Part shown: piece after piece, positions 46,965-56,963 of the stretch
Layout: each line of letters begins with the position of its first letter
How positions within the stretch are numbered: position 1 is the stretch's first letter
Assembly (NCBI GenBank): GCA_018828125.1
Contig: JAHJWB010000013.1
Span: forward strand, 248,001 to 312,000
Direction: 5' to 3'
DNA length: 64,000 nt
From: Gammaproteobacteria bacterium
Lineage (GTDB): Bacteria > Pseudomonadota > Gammaproteobacteria > Burkholderiales > Burkholderiaceae_C
Notes under the pieces: generated by a model
Seen by the model: only the letters and a program-made list of their open reading frames with translations
Databases searched by the model: none
What the model was told of the DNA's origin: nothing
Made by a program: the position numbers and the translations under genes

Positions 46965-48829
46965 CAAAAAGCCTCTTCAGGGAATGCCGCGCAGGTCGCG
47001 TCACGCGCGCTCACCACCTGCAGCCAGGCGCCGATCTTCGGCAGCTCGTAGTGGAAGAAAAATTGCATAGCCCCCATCCGCCCGACGCTGGCAGGCTGCG
47101 CCAATGCGGCATCGGCCTGCAGGGTGGCCAGCGCCACATCCAGCCATACCCACGCCAGCACCGTGTGACCAAAGGCCTGCATGTAGGGCACGGCGTTGGC
47201 CAGTGCATCGGACGGCTGCCCCGTGGCCCAGGCGGCCTTGGTGGCGGCGCCCACCTGCGCCAGCGCGGCGCCCAGCGCGTTGGCATGGGCAGCCAGTGTG
47301 GGCAACTGGATGGCACGCTCGATCGTGGCGTTGATGCGCCCGGCCAGCAGTTGCAGGCCGCGGCCACCTTCCATCAGCACCTTGCGGCCGAGCAGGTCCA
47401 TGGCCTGGATGCCGTGCGTGCCTTCGTGGATCATGTTCAGGCGGTTATCGCGCCAATACTGCTCCACCGGAAAATCGCGCGTGTAGCCATAGCCACCGTG
47501 GATCTGGATGGCGAGGCTGTTGGCCTCCAGGCACCACTCGCTGGGCCAGCTCTTGGCGATGGGGGTGAGCACCTCCAGCAGCAGGCGGGCTTCATCGGCA
47601 GCCGCCGAATCGCCGGTGGCCTGCTCGTCCACCAGTCGCGCGCAGAACAGGTTGAGCGCCAGCGCGCCCTCGCCATACGACTTTTGTGCCAGCAGCATGC
47701 GCTTGACGTCGGCGTGCTCAATGATGCGCACCTGCGGCTGGGCGACGTCTTTCACCACCGCCGCAGTGGCGGTGGCAGATGCGTCCTTGGGTCCCTGCAC
47801 CGGGCGGCCTTGGGGCCGGTTCTTGGCGTAGTCCAGGCTGGCGTAATAGCCCGCCAGGCCCAGCATTGTGGCGGCCATGCCGATGCCGATGCGGGCCTCG
47901 TTCATCATGTGGAACATGCAGTGCAGGCCTTTGCCCGCCTGGCCGACGAGGTAGCCCACCGCGCCGGCCTGGCCGTCGACCGGGTACTTGCCTTCGCCAA
48001 AGTTGAGCAGCGTGTTGGTCGTGCCGCGCCATCCCAGCTTGTGGTTCAGGCCAGCCAGCGCCACGTCGTTGCGCACACCGGTCAGGTTGCCTTCGGTGTC
48101 CACCATCTTTTTGGGCACGATGAACAGCGAGATGCCCTTGGTGCCGGGCACAAGCTTGCCGTCAGGCCCGGGGATCTTGGCCAGCACCAGGTGGATGATG
48201 TTCTCGGTCAGCTCATGCTCGCCGGCCGAGATCCACATCTTGTTGCCCTTGAGGCGGTAGCGCGGACCCAGCGGGTCGTTTTCAAAACCTTCGCCATCGG
48301 GCACGGCGCGGGTGGCCACATCGCTAAGGGACGAACCGGCCTGTGGTTCGCTCAGGCACATAGTTCCCGAGAAGCGGCCCGAAAATTCGTTGAGCGCGAA
48401 CACCTTTTGCTGAGCCTCGGTGCCGTGCACCATCAACAGGTTGGCATTGCCCACGGTGAGCAGGCCCGATCCCATGCTGATCGACGCCACCGCGAAAAAA
48501 CTGTTGGCCGCAGCTTCTACCGTGTACGGCAGTTGCATGCCGCCGATGTCGTAGTCCTGCGCGGCGCTGAGCATGCCGGACGCCGCGTACGCCTTTTGCG
48601 CATCGTGCGTGCACTGGGGCAGCGTGACCTTCTCGCCGTCAAAGTGCGGCTCTTGCGTATCGACCGTGCGGTTGAACGGCGCGTACTTCTCGCGCGCAAT
48701 GCGCTCGCAGGTGTCGATCACCGCGTCGAAGGTTTCACGGGAATGGTCGGCAAAGCGGCTGCGCTCCTGCAGATTTTCGGCGTGCAGCCATTGGTACAGC
48801 AGGAAGTCGACGGTAGGGCGTAAGCTCAT
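46964..48829 (-). CDS. Acyl-CoA dehydrogenase, long form with C-terminal extension (DmdC/AcdA-like)
   Basis: 621-residue flavoenzyme that would introduce the 2,3-double bond in an acyl-CoA and pass electrons to ETF. It has MCLSEPQAGSSLSDVATRA (FAD region near 165), YRLKGNKMWISAGEHELTENI, and QIHGGYGYTRDFPVEQYWRDNRLNMIHEGTHGIQ near 440-475, holding the FAD/active-site C-terminal block. The extra 120-residue C-terminus is that of the long-form family that includes 3-methylmercaptopropionyl-CoA dehydrogenase. The acyl-CoA ligase at 58.4 kb resembles the matching DmdB type. Confidence 0.92.
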   Translation of the reverse strand: MSLRPTVDFLLYQWLHAENLQERSRFADHSRETFDAVIDTCERIAREKYAPFNRTVDTQEPHFDGEKVTLPQCTHDAQKAYAASGMLSAAQDYDIGGMQLPYTVEAAANSFFAVASISMGSGLLTVGNANLLMVHGTEAQQKVFALNEFSGRFSGTMCLSEPQAGSSLSDVATRAVPDGEGFENDPLGPRYRLKGNKMWISAGEHELTENIIHLVLAKIPGPDGKLVPGTKGISLFIVPKKMVDTEGNLTGVRNDVALAGLNHKLGWRGTTNTLLNFGEGKYPVDGQAGAVGYLVGQAGKGLHCMFHMMNEARIGIGMAATMLGLAGYYASLDYAKNRPQGRPVQGPKDASATATAAVVKDVAQPQVRIIEHADVKRMLLAQKSYGEGALALNLFCARLVDEQATGDSAAADEARLLLEVLTPIAKSWPSEWCLEANSLAIQIHGGYGYTRDFPVEQYWRDNRLNMIHEGTHGIQAMDLLGRKVLMEGGRGLQLLAGRINATIERAIQLPTLAAHANALGAALAQVGAATKAAWATGQPSDALANAVPYMQAFGHTVLAWVWLDVALATLQADAALAQPASVGRMGAMQFFFHYELPKIGAWLQVVSARDATCAAFPEEAF

Positions 48830-48839
48830 GGCATTCCAA

Positions 48840-48897
48840 GCAAAAAGTGCCTCTAGCGCTTATCCATAAAGCGCTAGCAGCTATGAAAATATGAGTA
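48840..48897. repeat. R1 palindromic repeat (g), inverted orientation
   Basis: GCCTCTAGCGCTTATCCATA continuing as AAGCGCTAGCAGCTATGAAA. It is the R1 consensus on the opposite strand relative to d, e and f, between the thioesterase stop and the dehydrogenase start. Confidence 0.85.
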
Positions 48898-48939
48898 CCG
48901 GTTCACAGTTGGGTTTTGCGCAGCCACGGCGTTGCACTT

Positions 48940-49431
48940 TCAAGCACCCGCTACAGGCGTGGCTGCATCGGCATGGCGCGCAGGCAAGGCGGCAATGGTG
49001 CCCTGCGCCACGGCGCACAGCTCTTCTACGCCCGCCTGAACCACAAAAACATCGCACCGGCACACGGCCTGCGAGCGGTTGTGATGCACGGCGCTCGCCC
49101 GCGCAATCAACAGCTCGCCCACGGCGGGGCGCAGGTAATTGATCTTGAACTCGGACGTGACCACCGGCACCTGCATGGCCGTCCCACCCGCATAGGTCAG
49201 CGCGTTGTCCGCCACGTAGCTGAGCACACCACCGTGCACAAAACCGTGTTGTTGCAACAGGTCGGGCCGAATGGGCAGGTGAAGCTCGCAATGCCCGGGC
49301 GACAACGCCTGAAGCGTTGCGCCCAGCAACTGGCTGAATGCCTGGGCGGCGAGCACCTCGCGCCCCATGGCCAGGAAAACCTCTGGCGACACCCCGCCAG
49401 CCGGTGGTTGCCCAGAGGTTTCACCCGGCAT
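48940..49431 (-). CDS. PaaI-type hotdog thioesterase
   Basis: 163 residues, a second PaaI-like protein. FVHGGVLSYVADNALTYAGG carries the active-site HGG and Asp, and VVTSEFKINYLRPAVGELLIARA the following strands. An N-terminal extension of about 30 residues (MPGETSGQPPAGG) is unlike the core. Its ATG lies two bases after the thiolase stop, so it is translated in the fadB-thiolase-thioesterase unit. The probable role is to hydrolyse excess or dead-end acyl-CoA. Confidence 0.9.
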   Translation of the reverse strand: MPGETSGQPPAGGVSPEVFLAMGREVLAAQAFSQLLGATLQALSPGHCELHLPIRPDLLQQHGFVHGGVLSYVADNALTYAGGTAMQVPVVTSEFKINYLRPAVGELLIARASAVHHNRSQAVCRCDVFVVQAGVEELCAVAQGTIAALPARHADAATPVAGA

Positions 49432-49433
49432 GT

Positions 49434-50609
49434 TCAGAACACTTCAAAAATGCCAGCAGCGCCCATGCCGCCGCCAATGCACATGGTCACGCAGACCTTC
49501 TTGGCGCCTCGGCGGTTGCCTTCGATGAGGGCGTGGCCCGTCAGGCGTTGGCCCGACACACCGTAAGGGTGACCCACAGCGATCGCGCCGCCGTTCACGT
49601 TCAGGCGGTCCGCCGGAATGCCCAGCTTGTCGCGGCAGTAGATCACTTGCACGGCAAACGCTTCGTTCAGCTCCCACAGGTCGATGTCCTGCACAGTGAG
49701 ACCCAGTTTTTTCAGCACCTTGGGCACGGCGAACACGGGGCCAATGCCCATTTCGTCGGGCTCACAGCCTGCCACCGCAAAGCCGAGGAAACGGCCCAGG
49801 GGTTTGAGGCCCTTCTTGCTGGCGTACTCTTCGCTGGTCACCACGCAGGCACCGGCGCCGTCAGAGAACTGGCTGGCGTTGCCGGCCGAGATCAAACCGC
49901 CAGGCAGTGCTGAGCGCAGCCCTTGAATGGCCTCCACCGTGGTGCCTTCGCGGGTGCCCTCGTCCTTGCTCACCGTGACTTGCTTGGTGATCAGGCCCAG
50001 TGTCTTGTCGGCCACACCGGCTGTGACGGTGATGGGGGCGATTTCGGCATCGAACAGGCCAGCCGCTTGCGCAGCGCAGGCCTTTTGCTGGCTGGCGGCG
50101 CCGTATTCGTCCATGGCTTCGCGGCCGATGTTGTAGCGCTTGGCCACTTGTTCGGCCGTCTGCAGCATGCTCCAGTAGATCTCGGGCTTTTGCTTGGCCA
50201 ACGCCAGGTCCTGGATCATGTGCAGGTTCATCTCTTGCTGCACGCAGGAGATGCTTTCGACACCACCTGCGACAAAGACATCGGCCTCGCCGGCGATGAT
50301 GCGCTGGGCGGCCATGGCAATGGTCTGCAGGCCTGAAGAGCAGAAACGGTTGACGGTCACGCCGGATGCGGTGATGGGCAGGCCGGCCTTCAGGGCGATC
50401 TGGCGTGCGATGTTGCTGCCGGTGGCGCCTTCAGGCGTGGCGCAGCCCATGATGACGTCGTCCACGTCAGCGCCGTCAATGCCAGCGCGTTGCACAGCGT
50501 GCTGCACGGCATGGCCGCCCAGGGTGGCGCCGTGCGTCATGTTGAAAGAACCCTTCCAGCTCTTGGCGAGCGGCGTACGGGCGGTGGAAACAATCACTGC
50601 GGAGGTCAT
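49434..50609 (-). CDS. Acetyl-CoA C-acyltransferase (thiolase)
   Basis: 391-residue thiolase that cleaves 3-ketoacyl-CoA with CoA, the last step of beta-oxidation. The nucleophilic Cys sits in [15 protein letters not shown] (near residue 88), the His in [14 protein letters not shown] (near 347) and the second Cys in [11 protein letters not shown] (near 377). AAAGGA precedes the ATG. It lies 33 bases after the FadB-type gene, so they form the usual trifunctional pair. Biosynthetic versus degradative use cannot be told, but the neighbours point to degradation. Confidence 0.95.
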   Translation of the reverse strand: MTSAVIVSTARTPLAKSWKGSFNMTHGATLGGHAVQHAVQRAGIDGADVDDVIMGCATPEGATGSNIARQIALKAGLPITASGVTVNRFCSSGLQTIAMAAQRIIAGEADVFVAGGVESISCVQQEMNLHMIQDLALAKQKPEIYWSMLQTAEQVAKRYNIGREAMDEYGAASQQKACAAQAAGLFDAEIAPITVTAGVADKTLGLITKQVTVSKDEGTREGTTVEAIQGLRSALPGGLISAGNASQFSDGAGACVVTSEEYASKKGLKPLGRFLGFAVAGCEPDEMGIGPVFAVPKVLKKLGLTVQDIDLWELNEAFAVQVIYCRDKLGIPADRLNVNGGAIAVGHPYGVSGQRLTGHALIEGNRRGAKKVCVTMCIGGGMGAAGIFEVF

Positions 50610-50642
50610 GTGAAATCCTTTGTTCGGTAAGAAGGTGCGCGC

Positions 50643-52742
50643 TTACTGGAAGGCCTTGCCTTCGGCGGCCAGCTTGGCCAGCAGCGGAGCGGGCTTCCAG
50701 AACGCTGCGTCATCCAGCGGGTTCTTAGCAAAGCGGTCCATCGCCTGCACCACGTTGAACAGACCCACTTCGCTGGCGTAGTGCATGGGGCCGCCACGGT
50801 GGATGGGGAAGCCGTAGCCGGTCAGGTACACCATGTCGATGTCGCCGGACTTGCTGGCAATGCCGTCTTCCAGGATGTGCGCACCTTCGTTGACCAGTGC
50901 GAACACCAAGCGCTGCACGATTTCTTCGTCCGAAATCTTGCGCGGCGTGATGCCCAGTTCCTTGCGGTGGTCTTCGATCATCTTGTTGACCAGATCACTC
51001 GGGATCGCATCGCGCTTGCCGGCCTGGTAGTCGTACCAGCCAGCGCCGGTCTTCTGGCCAAAGCGGCCCAGTTCACACAGCTTGTCGGCGGTGCGGCTGT
51101 ATTTCATGTCGGCACGCTCGGTGGCGCGGCGCTTGCGAATCGCCCAGCCGATGTCGTTGCCTGCCAGGTCACCCATGCGGAACGGGCCCATGGCAAAACC
51201 GAACTTTTCGATGGCCTTGTCCACTTGCTGCGGCGTTGCGCCTTCGTCCAGCAGGAAGCCGGCCTGGCGGCTGTACTGCTCGATCATGCGGTTGCCGATG
51301 AAACCATCGCACACGCCCGAGACCACCGAGGTCTTCTTGATCTTCTTGCCGATGGCCATCACGGTGGCCAGCACGTCCTTGGCGGTCTCCTTGCCACGCA
51401 CCACTTCCAGCAGCTTCATCACGTTGGCGGGGCTGAAGAAGTGCATGCCCACCACGTCCTGCGGACGCTTGGTAAACGCTGCGATCTTGTCGACGTCGAG
51501 TGTGGAGGTGTTGGAGGCCAGGATGGCGCCGGGCTTGGCCACTGCGTCGAGTTGCTTGAACACGGCTTCCTTCACGCCCATTTCTTCGAATACGGCTTCG
51601 ATGATCAGGTCGCAGTCCTTGAGGTCGTCGTAGCTCAGCGTGGTGCTCAGCAGCGCCATGCGCTGGTCGTACTTGTCCTGCTTGAGCTTGCCCTTCTTGA
51701 CCTGGGCTTCGTAGTTCTTCTTGATCGTGGCTACTCCACGGTCCAGGGCTTCCTGCTTCATTTCCAGAATCTTGACGGGGATGCCGGCGTTCAGGAAGTT
51801 CATGGAAATGCCGCCACCCATGGTGCCTGCGCCAATCACGCCCACCAGCTTGATATCGCGCTTGGGGGTGTCGGATGCGACGTCAGGGATCTTGCTCGCT
51901 GCACGCTCTGCCATGAACAGGTGACGCAGTGCGCGCGACTCGGCAGTCCACATCAGGTTGATGAAGATCTCTCGCTCGACCAGCATGCCTTCGGCAAACT
52001 TCTTCTTGGTGGCAGCTTCGACCGCGTCCACGCACTTGGCGGGCGCTGGGAAGTTCTTGGCCATGCCCTTGACCATGTTGCGCGCGAACTGGAAGTACGC
52101 ATCGCCTTCGGGGTGCTTGCAGGGGAAGTTGCGCACCAGGGGCAGAGGACGGGCATCGGCCACGCTTTGCGCAAACGCCAGGGCTTCGGTAGCCAGCGAC
52201 TCGGCCGACGCGGCCATCTTGTCGAACAGCTTTTGGCCGGGCACCGCGCCGATCATTTCGCTCTTGACGGGCTCGCCGCTCACGATGAGGTTGAGCGCGG
52301 CTTCAACGCCGATCACGCGCGGCAGGCGCTGCGTGCCGCCTGCGCCGGGGATCAGGCCCAGCTTGACTTCGGGCAGCGCAATCGAGCAGCCAGGCGCCGC
52401 AATGCGGTAGTGGCAGCCCAAGGCCAATTCCAGCCCGCCGCCCATGGCGACGCTGTGCATGGCGGCCACGACAGGCTTGGCCGAGTTTTCGATGGCGGCA
52501 ATCACCGACAGCAGGTTGGGCTCTTGCAGCGACTTGTCGGTGCCGAACTCCTTGATGTCGGCCCCACCGGAGAAGGCACCGCCAGCGCCAGTGATGACGA
52601 TGGATGTGACCGCTGCGTCGGCATTGGCACGGCTGAGGCCGTCCACGATGCCTTGGCGGGTCGCCAAGCCAAGTCCATTGACAGGAGGGTTGGCCATGGT
52701 GATCACGGCAACGGAGCCGTGGACTTTGTATTCAGCGGTCAT
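50643..52742 (-). CDS. Bifunctional enoyl-CoA hydratase / 3-hydroxyacyl-CoA dehydrogenase (FadB/FadJ type)
   Basis: 699 residues. The N-terminal crotonase domain (1 to about 190) has [18 protein letters not shown] and [21 protein letters not shown] for the oxyanion hole, and [20 protein letters not shown] with the acidic residues. The NAD-binding HAD domain starts with [21 protein letters not shown] (near 300), followed by [18 protein letters not shown] and [19 protein letters not shown]-terminal HAD repeat follows ([15 protein letters not shown]). It carries out steps two and three of beta-oxidation. AAGGAA lies before the ATG. Confidence 0.95.
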   Translation of the reverse strand: MTAEYKVHGSVAVITMANPPVNGLGLATRQGIVDGLSRANADAAVTSIVITGAGGAFSGGADIKEFGTDKSLQEPNLLSVIAAIENSAKPVVAAMHSVAMGGGLELALGCHYRIAAPGCSIALPEVKLGLIPGAGGTQRLPRVIGVEAALNLIVSGEPVKSEMIGAVPGQKLFDKMAASAESLATEALAFAQSVADARPLPLVRNFPCKHPEGDAYFQFARNMVKGMAKNFPAPAKCVDAVEAATKKKFAEGMLVEREIFINLMWTAESRALRHLFMAERAASKIPDVASDTPKRDIKLVGVIGAGTMGGGISMNFLNAGIPVKILEMKQEALDRGVATIKKNYEAQVKKGKLKQDKYDQRMALLSTTLSYDDLKDCDLIIEAVFEEMGVKEAVFKQLDAVAKPGAILASNTSTLDVDKIAAFTKRPQDVVGMHFFSPANVMKLLEVVRGKETAKDVLATVMAIGKKIKKTSVVSGVCDGFIGNRMIEQYSRQAGFLLDEGATPQQVDKAIEKFGFAMGPFRMGDLAGNDIGWAIRKRRATERADMKYSRTADKLCELGRFGQKTGAGWYDYQAGKRDAIPSDLVNKMIEDHRKELGITPRKISDEEIVQRLVFALVNEGAHILEDGIASKSGDIDMVYLTGYGFPIHRGGPMHYASEVGLFNVVQAMDRFAKNPLDDAAFWKPAPLLAKLAAEGKAFQ

Positions 52743-52974
52743 GGTGCTGTTGTTCCTTGGAAAGTGAAAAAGAACGATCGTGCGTTTTTATTGTAGAGAT
52801 TTCAAACCCGTTTGGCGTTTCAATTTGTCCCGGGCGGGACAAGGGGGTTTCCAGACATCCCAGAAGAGCAGATTCCGGCAGGCAAAAAAAGAGGCGCCAC
52901 CGAAGGCCGGGCACCTCTGTGGATCACAGTTGGTGGCGCGCCTTCCAGTGCGTCCGCCCTGCCCCGGATCTTTG

Positions 52975-53166
52975 CAACTGGCGCGCCCCGAGGCCAGGGC
53001 AGCCGAGCAAGGGCCGCCCCGCAGCGAGGGCTGCGTCCCCCTTCTCTCGAATCGCGCAGCGATTCGAGAGAAGGGGCTGAGGGTCGTGGTTCCAAGCCTG
53101 CCTGCGCAGGCTTGGACGATCCGAATAGCTTGCACCGAGGCGCACAGCGCCTCAGGGGGATCGCTC
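52975..53166 (-). repeat. R2 stem-loop repeat (b), directly after livF
   Basis: On the minus strand it starts 13 bases after the livF stop: CCCCCTGAGGCGCTGTGCGC, then a copy-specific insert with a GCCTGCGCAGGC palindrome, then the strong hairpin at 53038-53076, then GGGGGACGCAGCC, GGGGCGGCCCTTGCTCGG and CCCTGGCC. It shares block order with R2a and R2c. Confidence 0.75.
53038..53076. terminator. Strong perfect hairpin within R2b
   Basis: CTTCTCTCGAATCGC (53041-53055) and GCGATTCGAGAGAAG (53059-53073) are exact reverse complements around a three-base loop, and the stem extends three G-C pairs outward. No U-tract follows, so it may stabilise the livF mRNA 3' end or act with Rho rather than be a classical terminator. 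Confidence 0.5.
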
Positions 53167-53168
53167 TG

Positions 53169-53864
53169 CTAAACCTCCAGCCACTCCTTGCGGATGTAGT
53201 TGTCAGCCCGCAGGCTGTCGGGCGTACCCTGGAACACGATGGCACCGTGGCCCATCACCAGTGCGCGGTCAGAGATCTTCATGGCGATGGTGAGCTTTTG
53301 CTCGATCAGCAACACCGAGATGCCACGACTCTTGATCGTCTGCAAATATTGGCCCACCAGTTCAACAATCTTGGGCGCCAGACCTTCGGTGGGCTCGTCG
53401 ATGATGATGAGGTCCGGGTCGCCCATCAGCGTGCGGCACAAGGTCAGCATCTGTTGCTCGCCGCCCGACATCACACCGGCTTCGGTGTGCTGCCGCTCCT
53501 TGAGGCGCGGGAACATCTCGTACATGTCGTCAAACGACCAACGGCTACCCTTGCCACTGCCTTTCTGACCTAACAGCAGGTTCTGGTGCACGGTGAGGTT
53601 GGGAAAGATGTCGCGGCTTTCTGGCACGTAGCCAATGCCCAAGTGGGCAATTTCATAGGCTTTTTTGCCGCTGAGTTCTTGCCCTTTCCATTGCACAGTG
53701 CCTTCCCAGTCCACCAGCCCCATGATGGCTTTGGCGGTGGTGGAGCGGCCCGAACCGTTGCGGCCCAGCAAGGCCACAATTTCGCCCGGCTGAATGTCGA
53801 ACGTGACGCCATGCAGCACATGGCTTTTGCCGTAGTAGGCGTGAAGGTTTTCGATTTTCAGCAT
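53169..53864 (-). CDS. livF: Branched-chain amino-acid-type ABC transporter ATP-binding protein
   Basis: 231-residue cytoplasmic ATPase. Walker A GRNGSGRST (about residue 34, with Arg in the usually Lys-adjacent position: G-S-G-R-S-T, so the Walker lysine is replaced by Arg), Q-loop, signature MSGGEQQMLTL and Walker B DLIIIDEPTEGLAP. The Arg in place of the Walker A Lys is unusual and might weaken ATP hydrolysis in this subunit. It is last in the livHMGF order, three bases after livG. LivF-type by length and by neighbours. Confidence 0.92.
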   Translation of the reverse strand: MLKIENLHAYYGKSHVLHGVTFDIQPGEIVALLGRNGSGRSTTAKAIMGLVDWEGTVQWKGQELSGKKAYEIAHLGIGYVPESRDIFPNLTVHQNLLLGQKGSGKGSRWSFDDMYEMFPRLKERQHTEAGVMSGGEQQMLTLCRTLMGDPDLIIIDEPTEGLAPKIVELVGQYLQTIKSRGISVLLIEQKLTIAMKISDRALVMGHGAIVFQGTPDSLRADNYIRKEWLEV

Positions 53865-53867
53865 AAG

Positions 53868-54653
53868 TCAGTGTCCCCCGCCCTGTTCGTCGGCCACTGC
53901 CGATCCCAGATAGGCCTCCTGCACACGCGCATTCGCGCGCACCTTGTCAGGGGTATCGAAAGCGATCACCTCGCCATACACCACCACGGCGATCTTGTCG
54001 GCCAGCCCGAACACCACGCCCATGTCGTGTTCGACGGTCAGCAGCGTACGCCCTTCTGTGACCTCCTTGATGAGGCCGATGAAACGCGTGGTCTCGCTCT
54101 TGCTCATGCCAGCGGTGGGTTCGTCCAGCAGGATCACGTTGGCGCCACCCGCAATGGTGATGCCGATCTCCAGCGCCCGCTGCTCAGCATAGGTGAGGTT
54201 CATTGCCAGCGTGTCGTGTTTCTTGTCGAGCTTGATCATCTCCATCAGCTCTTTGGCGCGCTCGTTGGCATCGTGCAGGTTCGACAGGAACCGCAGGAAG
54301 GTGTACTTGTAGCCCATGCTCCACAGCACTCCGCAGCGCAGGTTCTCAAACACGGACAGCTTGGGAAAGATGTTGGTGATCTGGAAACTGCGCGACAAGC
54401 CCTTGCGGTTGATCTCGTAAGGAGCCAGCCCGTTGATGCGCTGCCCGTTCAGGATCACGTCGCCACTGGTGGGCGCAAAGCGCCCGCTGATCAGATTGAA
54501 CAGCGTGGACTTGCCCGCCCCATTGGGCCCGATGATGGCCACACGTTCGCCAGGTGCCACCACCAGGTTGGCTCCTCGGATGATTTCTGTCTTGCCAAAA
54601 CTCTTGCGCAGATCACGCAATTCGAGGGCATAGGTTGCGTTGTCAGCCGCCAT
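53868..54653 (-). CDS. livG: Branched-chain amino-acid-type ABC transporter ATP-binding protein
   Basis: 261-residue ATPase. Walker A GPNGAGKST (about residue 39) is intact, followed by the LivG-style signature LTYAEQRALEIGITIA and Walker B NVILLDEPTAGMSKSE. The C-terminal ARVQEAYLG is typical of LivG. It pairs with LivF to energise the LivHM channel. Spacing to livM is two bases and to livF three, so they are tightly coupled. Because LivF has a changed Walker A, LivG may carry most of the hydrolysis. Confidence 0.94.
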   Translation of the reverse strand: MAADNATYALELRDLRKSFGKTEIIRGANLVVAPGERVAIIGPNGAGKSTLFNLISGRFAPTSGDVILNGQRINGLAPYEINRKGLSRSFQITNIFPKLSVFENLRCGVLWSMGYKYTFLRFLSNLHDANERAKELMEMIKLDKKHDTLAMNLTYAEQRALEIGITIAGGANVILLDEPTAGMSKSETTRFIGLIKEVTEGRTLLTVEHDMGVVFGLADKIAVVVYGEVIAFDTPDKVRANARVQEAYLGSAVADEQGGGH

Positions 54654-54655
54654 GT

Positions 54656-55984
54656 TTACAGCGCCTCCCCACGCTTGATTTCATGTTCAATCTCTTCCTG
54701 GATCGTGCTCCATTGGCGCAAGAACTGGCGACGGCACAGCTCAAACAACGCAAAGCCCGTCACCATCACAAAAATGGCGCCAAACCAGCTGCTAAAGCCC
54801 TTGGCGTTGAGCGTGGCCCCCAGAAACTTGAGCTCCGATCCCAGGGCCGCATTGAGCTGCAGGTGGTAGGTCATCTCGATCATGCAGGCCGCGCCCAACA
54901 CACCCACCAGAGCAGTGCCCCCCAGAGCCAGGTACGAGCCCCAGAGCGGGCGCAGCTTGCCGTATTTGGCCAGCCGCAGGTTCATCATGATCAGGCTCGC
55001 AATGCCGCCGGGGGCATACATCACCATGAACAGGAACACAAGGCCCAGGTACAGCAGCCAGGCCATCGACAGCTCGGACAACAACACCGATGCGAGCACC
55101 AGCAGCACCGCACCAATGATGGGCCCAAAGAAGAACGTAGCCCCGCCGAGAAAGGTAAACAGCAGGTAGCCGCCCGAACGGATCACGCTCAGGCTGTCAG
55201 CGCCGGTGACGATCTCAAAGTTGATCGTGGCCAGCCCGCCGCCAATGCCGGCAAAAAAGCCCGCGATGATGAAAGCGAAGTAACGAACGCGCTGCGTGTT
55301 GTAGCCAATAAACTCCACGCGCTCCGGGTTGTCGCGCACAGCGTTGAGGATGCGGCCAAGCGGTGTGCCGGTAAAAGCAAACATGGCGGCCGTGCACACA
55401 AAGCAGTACACAGCAATCAGGTAGTACACCTGAATGGCGGGGCCAAAGCTGATGCCGAAGAACGCGGTGCCATACACGCGGTCCGTCGTGATACCACCCT
55501 CGCCACCGAAAAACTCGGGGAACATCAGCGCCATGGACGCGACCAGCTCGCCAATACCCAGCGTGATCATCGCGAACGTGGTGCCTGATTTTTTGGTGGT
55601 GACAAAGCCCAGCAAGATGGCGAAGAACGCGCCGGCCAAGCCGCCCACCAGTGGGATCAACACCAGTGGAATGTTGAAAGTGCCTTTGGTAGCCATGTTC
55701 ATGGCATGGATCGCAATGAACGAGCCCAGCCCCGTATACACCGCATGACCAAAACTCAGCATGCCGCCCTGCCCCAACAGAATGTTGTACGACAGGCAGA
55801 TGATGATGAGGTAGCCGATCTGAGAGAGCATGGTCAGCGCCAGGCTGCTGCGAAACACCATGGGCGCAACGATGAGCATGGCGGCAAACAAGGTCCAGAT
55901 GATGACCCGCCCCACATTGAAGGGCTTGAACCGGTAATAAGACGTGGCGCCGGAATCGGCAATGGTTGTCGTAGTGGAATTCAT
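54656..55984 (-). CDS. livM: Branched-chain amino-acid-type ABC transporter permease
   Basis: 442-residue inner-membrane permease with about nine to ten helices and the LivM hallmark YNILLGQGGMLSFGHAVYTGLG near residue 65. A further family block is RDNPERVEFIGYNTQRVRY near 218. A C-terminal extension with extra hydrophobic segments (about 350-420) is longer than classical LivM. It forms the channel with LivH. It is four bases after livH. Confidence 0.94.
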   Translation of the reverse strand: MNSTTTTIADSGATSYYRFKPFNVGRVIIWTLFAAMLIVAPMVFRSSLALTMLSQIGYLIIICLSYNILLGQGGMLSFGHAVYTGLGSFIAIHAMNMATKGTFNIPLVLIPLVGGLAGAFFAILLGFVTTKKSGTTFAMITLGIGELVASMALMFPEFFGGEGGITTDRVYGTAFFGISFGPAIQVYYLIAVYCFVCTAAMFAFTGTPLGRILNAVRDNPERVEFIGYNTQRVRYFAFIIAGFFAGIGGGLATINFEIVTGADSLSVIRSGGYLLFTFLGGATFFFGPIIGAVLLVLASVLLSELSMAWLLYLGLVFLFMVMYAPGGIASLIMMNLRLAKYGKLRPLWGSYLALGGTALVGVLGAACMIEMTYHLQLNAALGSELKFLGATLNAKGFSSWFGAIFVMVTGFALFELCRRQFLRQWSTIQEEIEHEIKRGEAL

Positions 55985-55988
55985 GGCA

Positions 55989-56942
55989 TCAGTCCTCCCG
56001 CGTGCCCAGAAGGCCCTTGGGGCGGAAGATCAGGATCAGCACGAGGAACAGGTACGGCAGGATGGGCGCCACCTGGGAAATCGTGAGTTTGAGCAAGGGG
56101 TAGCCGAAGGTCTGGTCGGTCACCGCCACACCCACTGCCTCGAAGACATGAATGAGCGAATAGTCCAGCGCCACTGCAAAGGTTTGCACGAGGCCGATGA
56201 GCAGCGAGGCGAGAAACGCCCCGGCCAACGAGCCCATGCCGCCCACCACCACCACCACAAAGATGATGGAGCCCACCGAGGCGGCCATCGCCGGTTCGGT
56301 GATGTAGGTATTGCCGCCGATCACGCCCGCCAGTCCGGCCAACGCTGCGCCACCACCAAACACCAGCATAAACACGCGCGGCACATTGTGGCCAAGCGCC
56401 TCCACCATGGCGGGGTACTTGAGCGCCGCCTGTATCACCAGGCCGATGCGCGTGCGCGTGAGCAGAAGCCACACCGACACCAGCATCAACAGCGCTACCA
56501 GCATCACAAAGGAGCGGGACTTGGGAAACTGCGTGCCGTACAGGGAGAACAGTGGGCCTTGCAGTTGCTCTGGCAAACCATATGGCACCGTCGAGCGCCC
56601 CCACACCAGTTGCACCAGTTCAAGAATGAGGTACGAGAGGCCGAAGGTCACCAGCAGTTCGGGCACGTGGCCATACTTGTGAACCCGGCGCAGACAGTAG
56701 CGCTCGAACGCGGCTCCCAGCGCAAAAACGGCCAGGGGAGCCAGCACCAGTGCGGGCCAAAAGCCCACCACCCCAGAGATGGTGAACGCGAAATAGGCAC
56801 CCAGCATGTAAAAGCTGGTGTGTGCAAAGTTGAGCACGCCCATCATGCTGAAGATCAGCGTGAGGCCGGAACTCAGCATGAACAGCAGGAGCCCGTAGCT
56901 CACGCCGTTCAGCAGAGAGATCACGAAAAACTCAGGATTCAT
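55989..56942 (-). CDS. livH: Branched-chain amino-acid-type ABC transporter permease
   Basis: 317-residue inner-membrane permease of about eight helices. It has LLNGVSYGLLLFMLSSGLTLIFSMMGVLNFAHTSFYMLGAY at the start (classic LivH), and IGGNTYITEPAMAASVGSIIFVVVVVGGMGSLAGAF toward the C-terminus. It follows livK by 68 bases, with an intrinsic terminator in that gap, so part of the transcripts probably stop before it. Confidence 0.94.
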   Translation of the reverse strand: MNPEFFVISLLNGVSYGLLLFMLSSGLTLIFSMMGVLNFAHTSFYMLGAYFAFTISGVVGFWPALVLAPLAVFALGAAFERYCLRRVHKYGHVPELLVTFGLSYLILELVQLVWGRSTVPYGLPEQLQGPLFSLYGTQFPKSRSFVMLVALLMLVSVWLLLTRTRIGLVIQAALKYPAMVEALGHNVPRVFMLVFGGGAALAGLAGVIGGNTYITEPAMAASVGSIIFVVVVVGGMGSLAGAFLASLLIGLVQTFAVALDYSLIHVFEAVGVAVTDQTFGYPLLKLTISQVAPILPYLFLVLILIFRPKGLLGTRED

Positions 56943-56963
56943 TGGAATTTTTCATCACAAGGT

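Larger units (their letters stand above)
52743..53168. other. Intergenic region between livF and the fadB-type gene
   Basis: 426 bases. The part nearest livF is the R2b repeat. The part nearest the FadB-type gene (about 52743-52800) is AT-richer and should hold its promoter. No gene is supported. Confidence 0.6.

Noticed and set aside
47051-52796. Long plus-strand frames opposite the acyl-CoA dehydrogenase and FadB-type genes
   Set aside because: Same antisense effect. No start signal and no recognisable domain.
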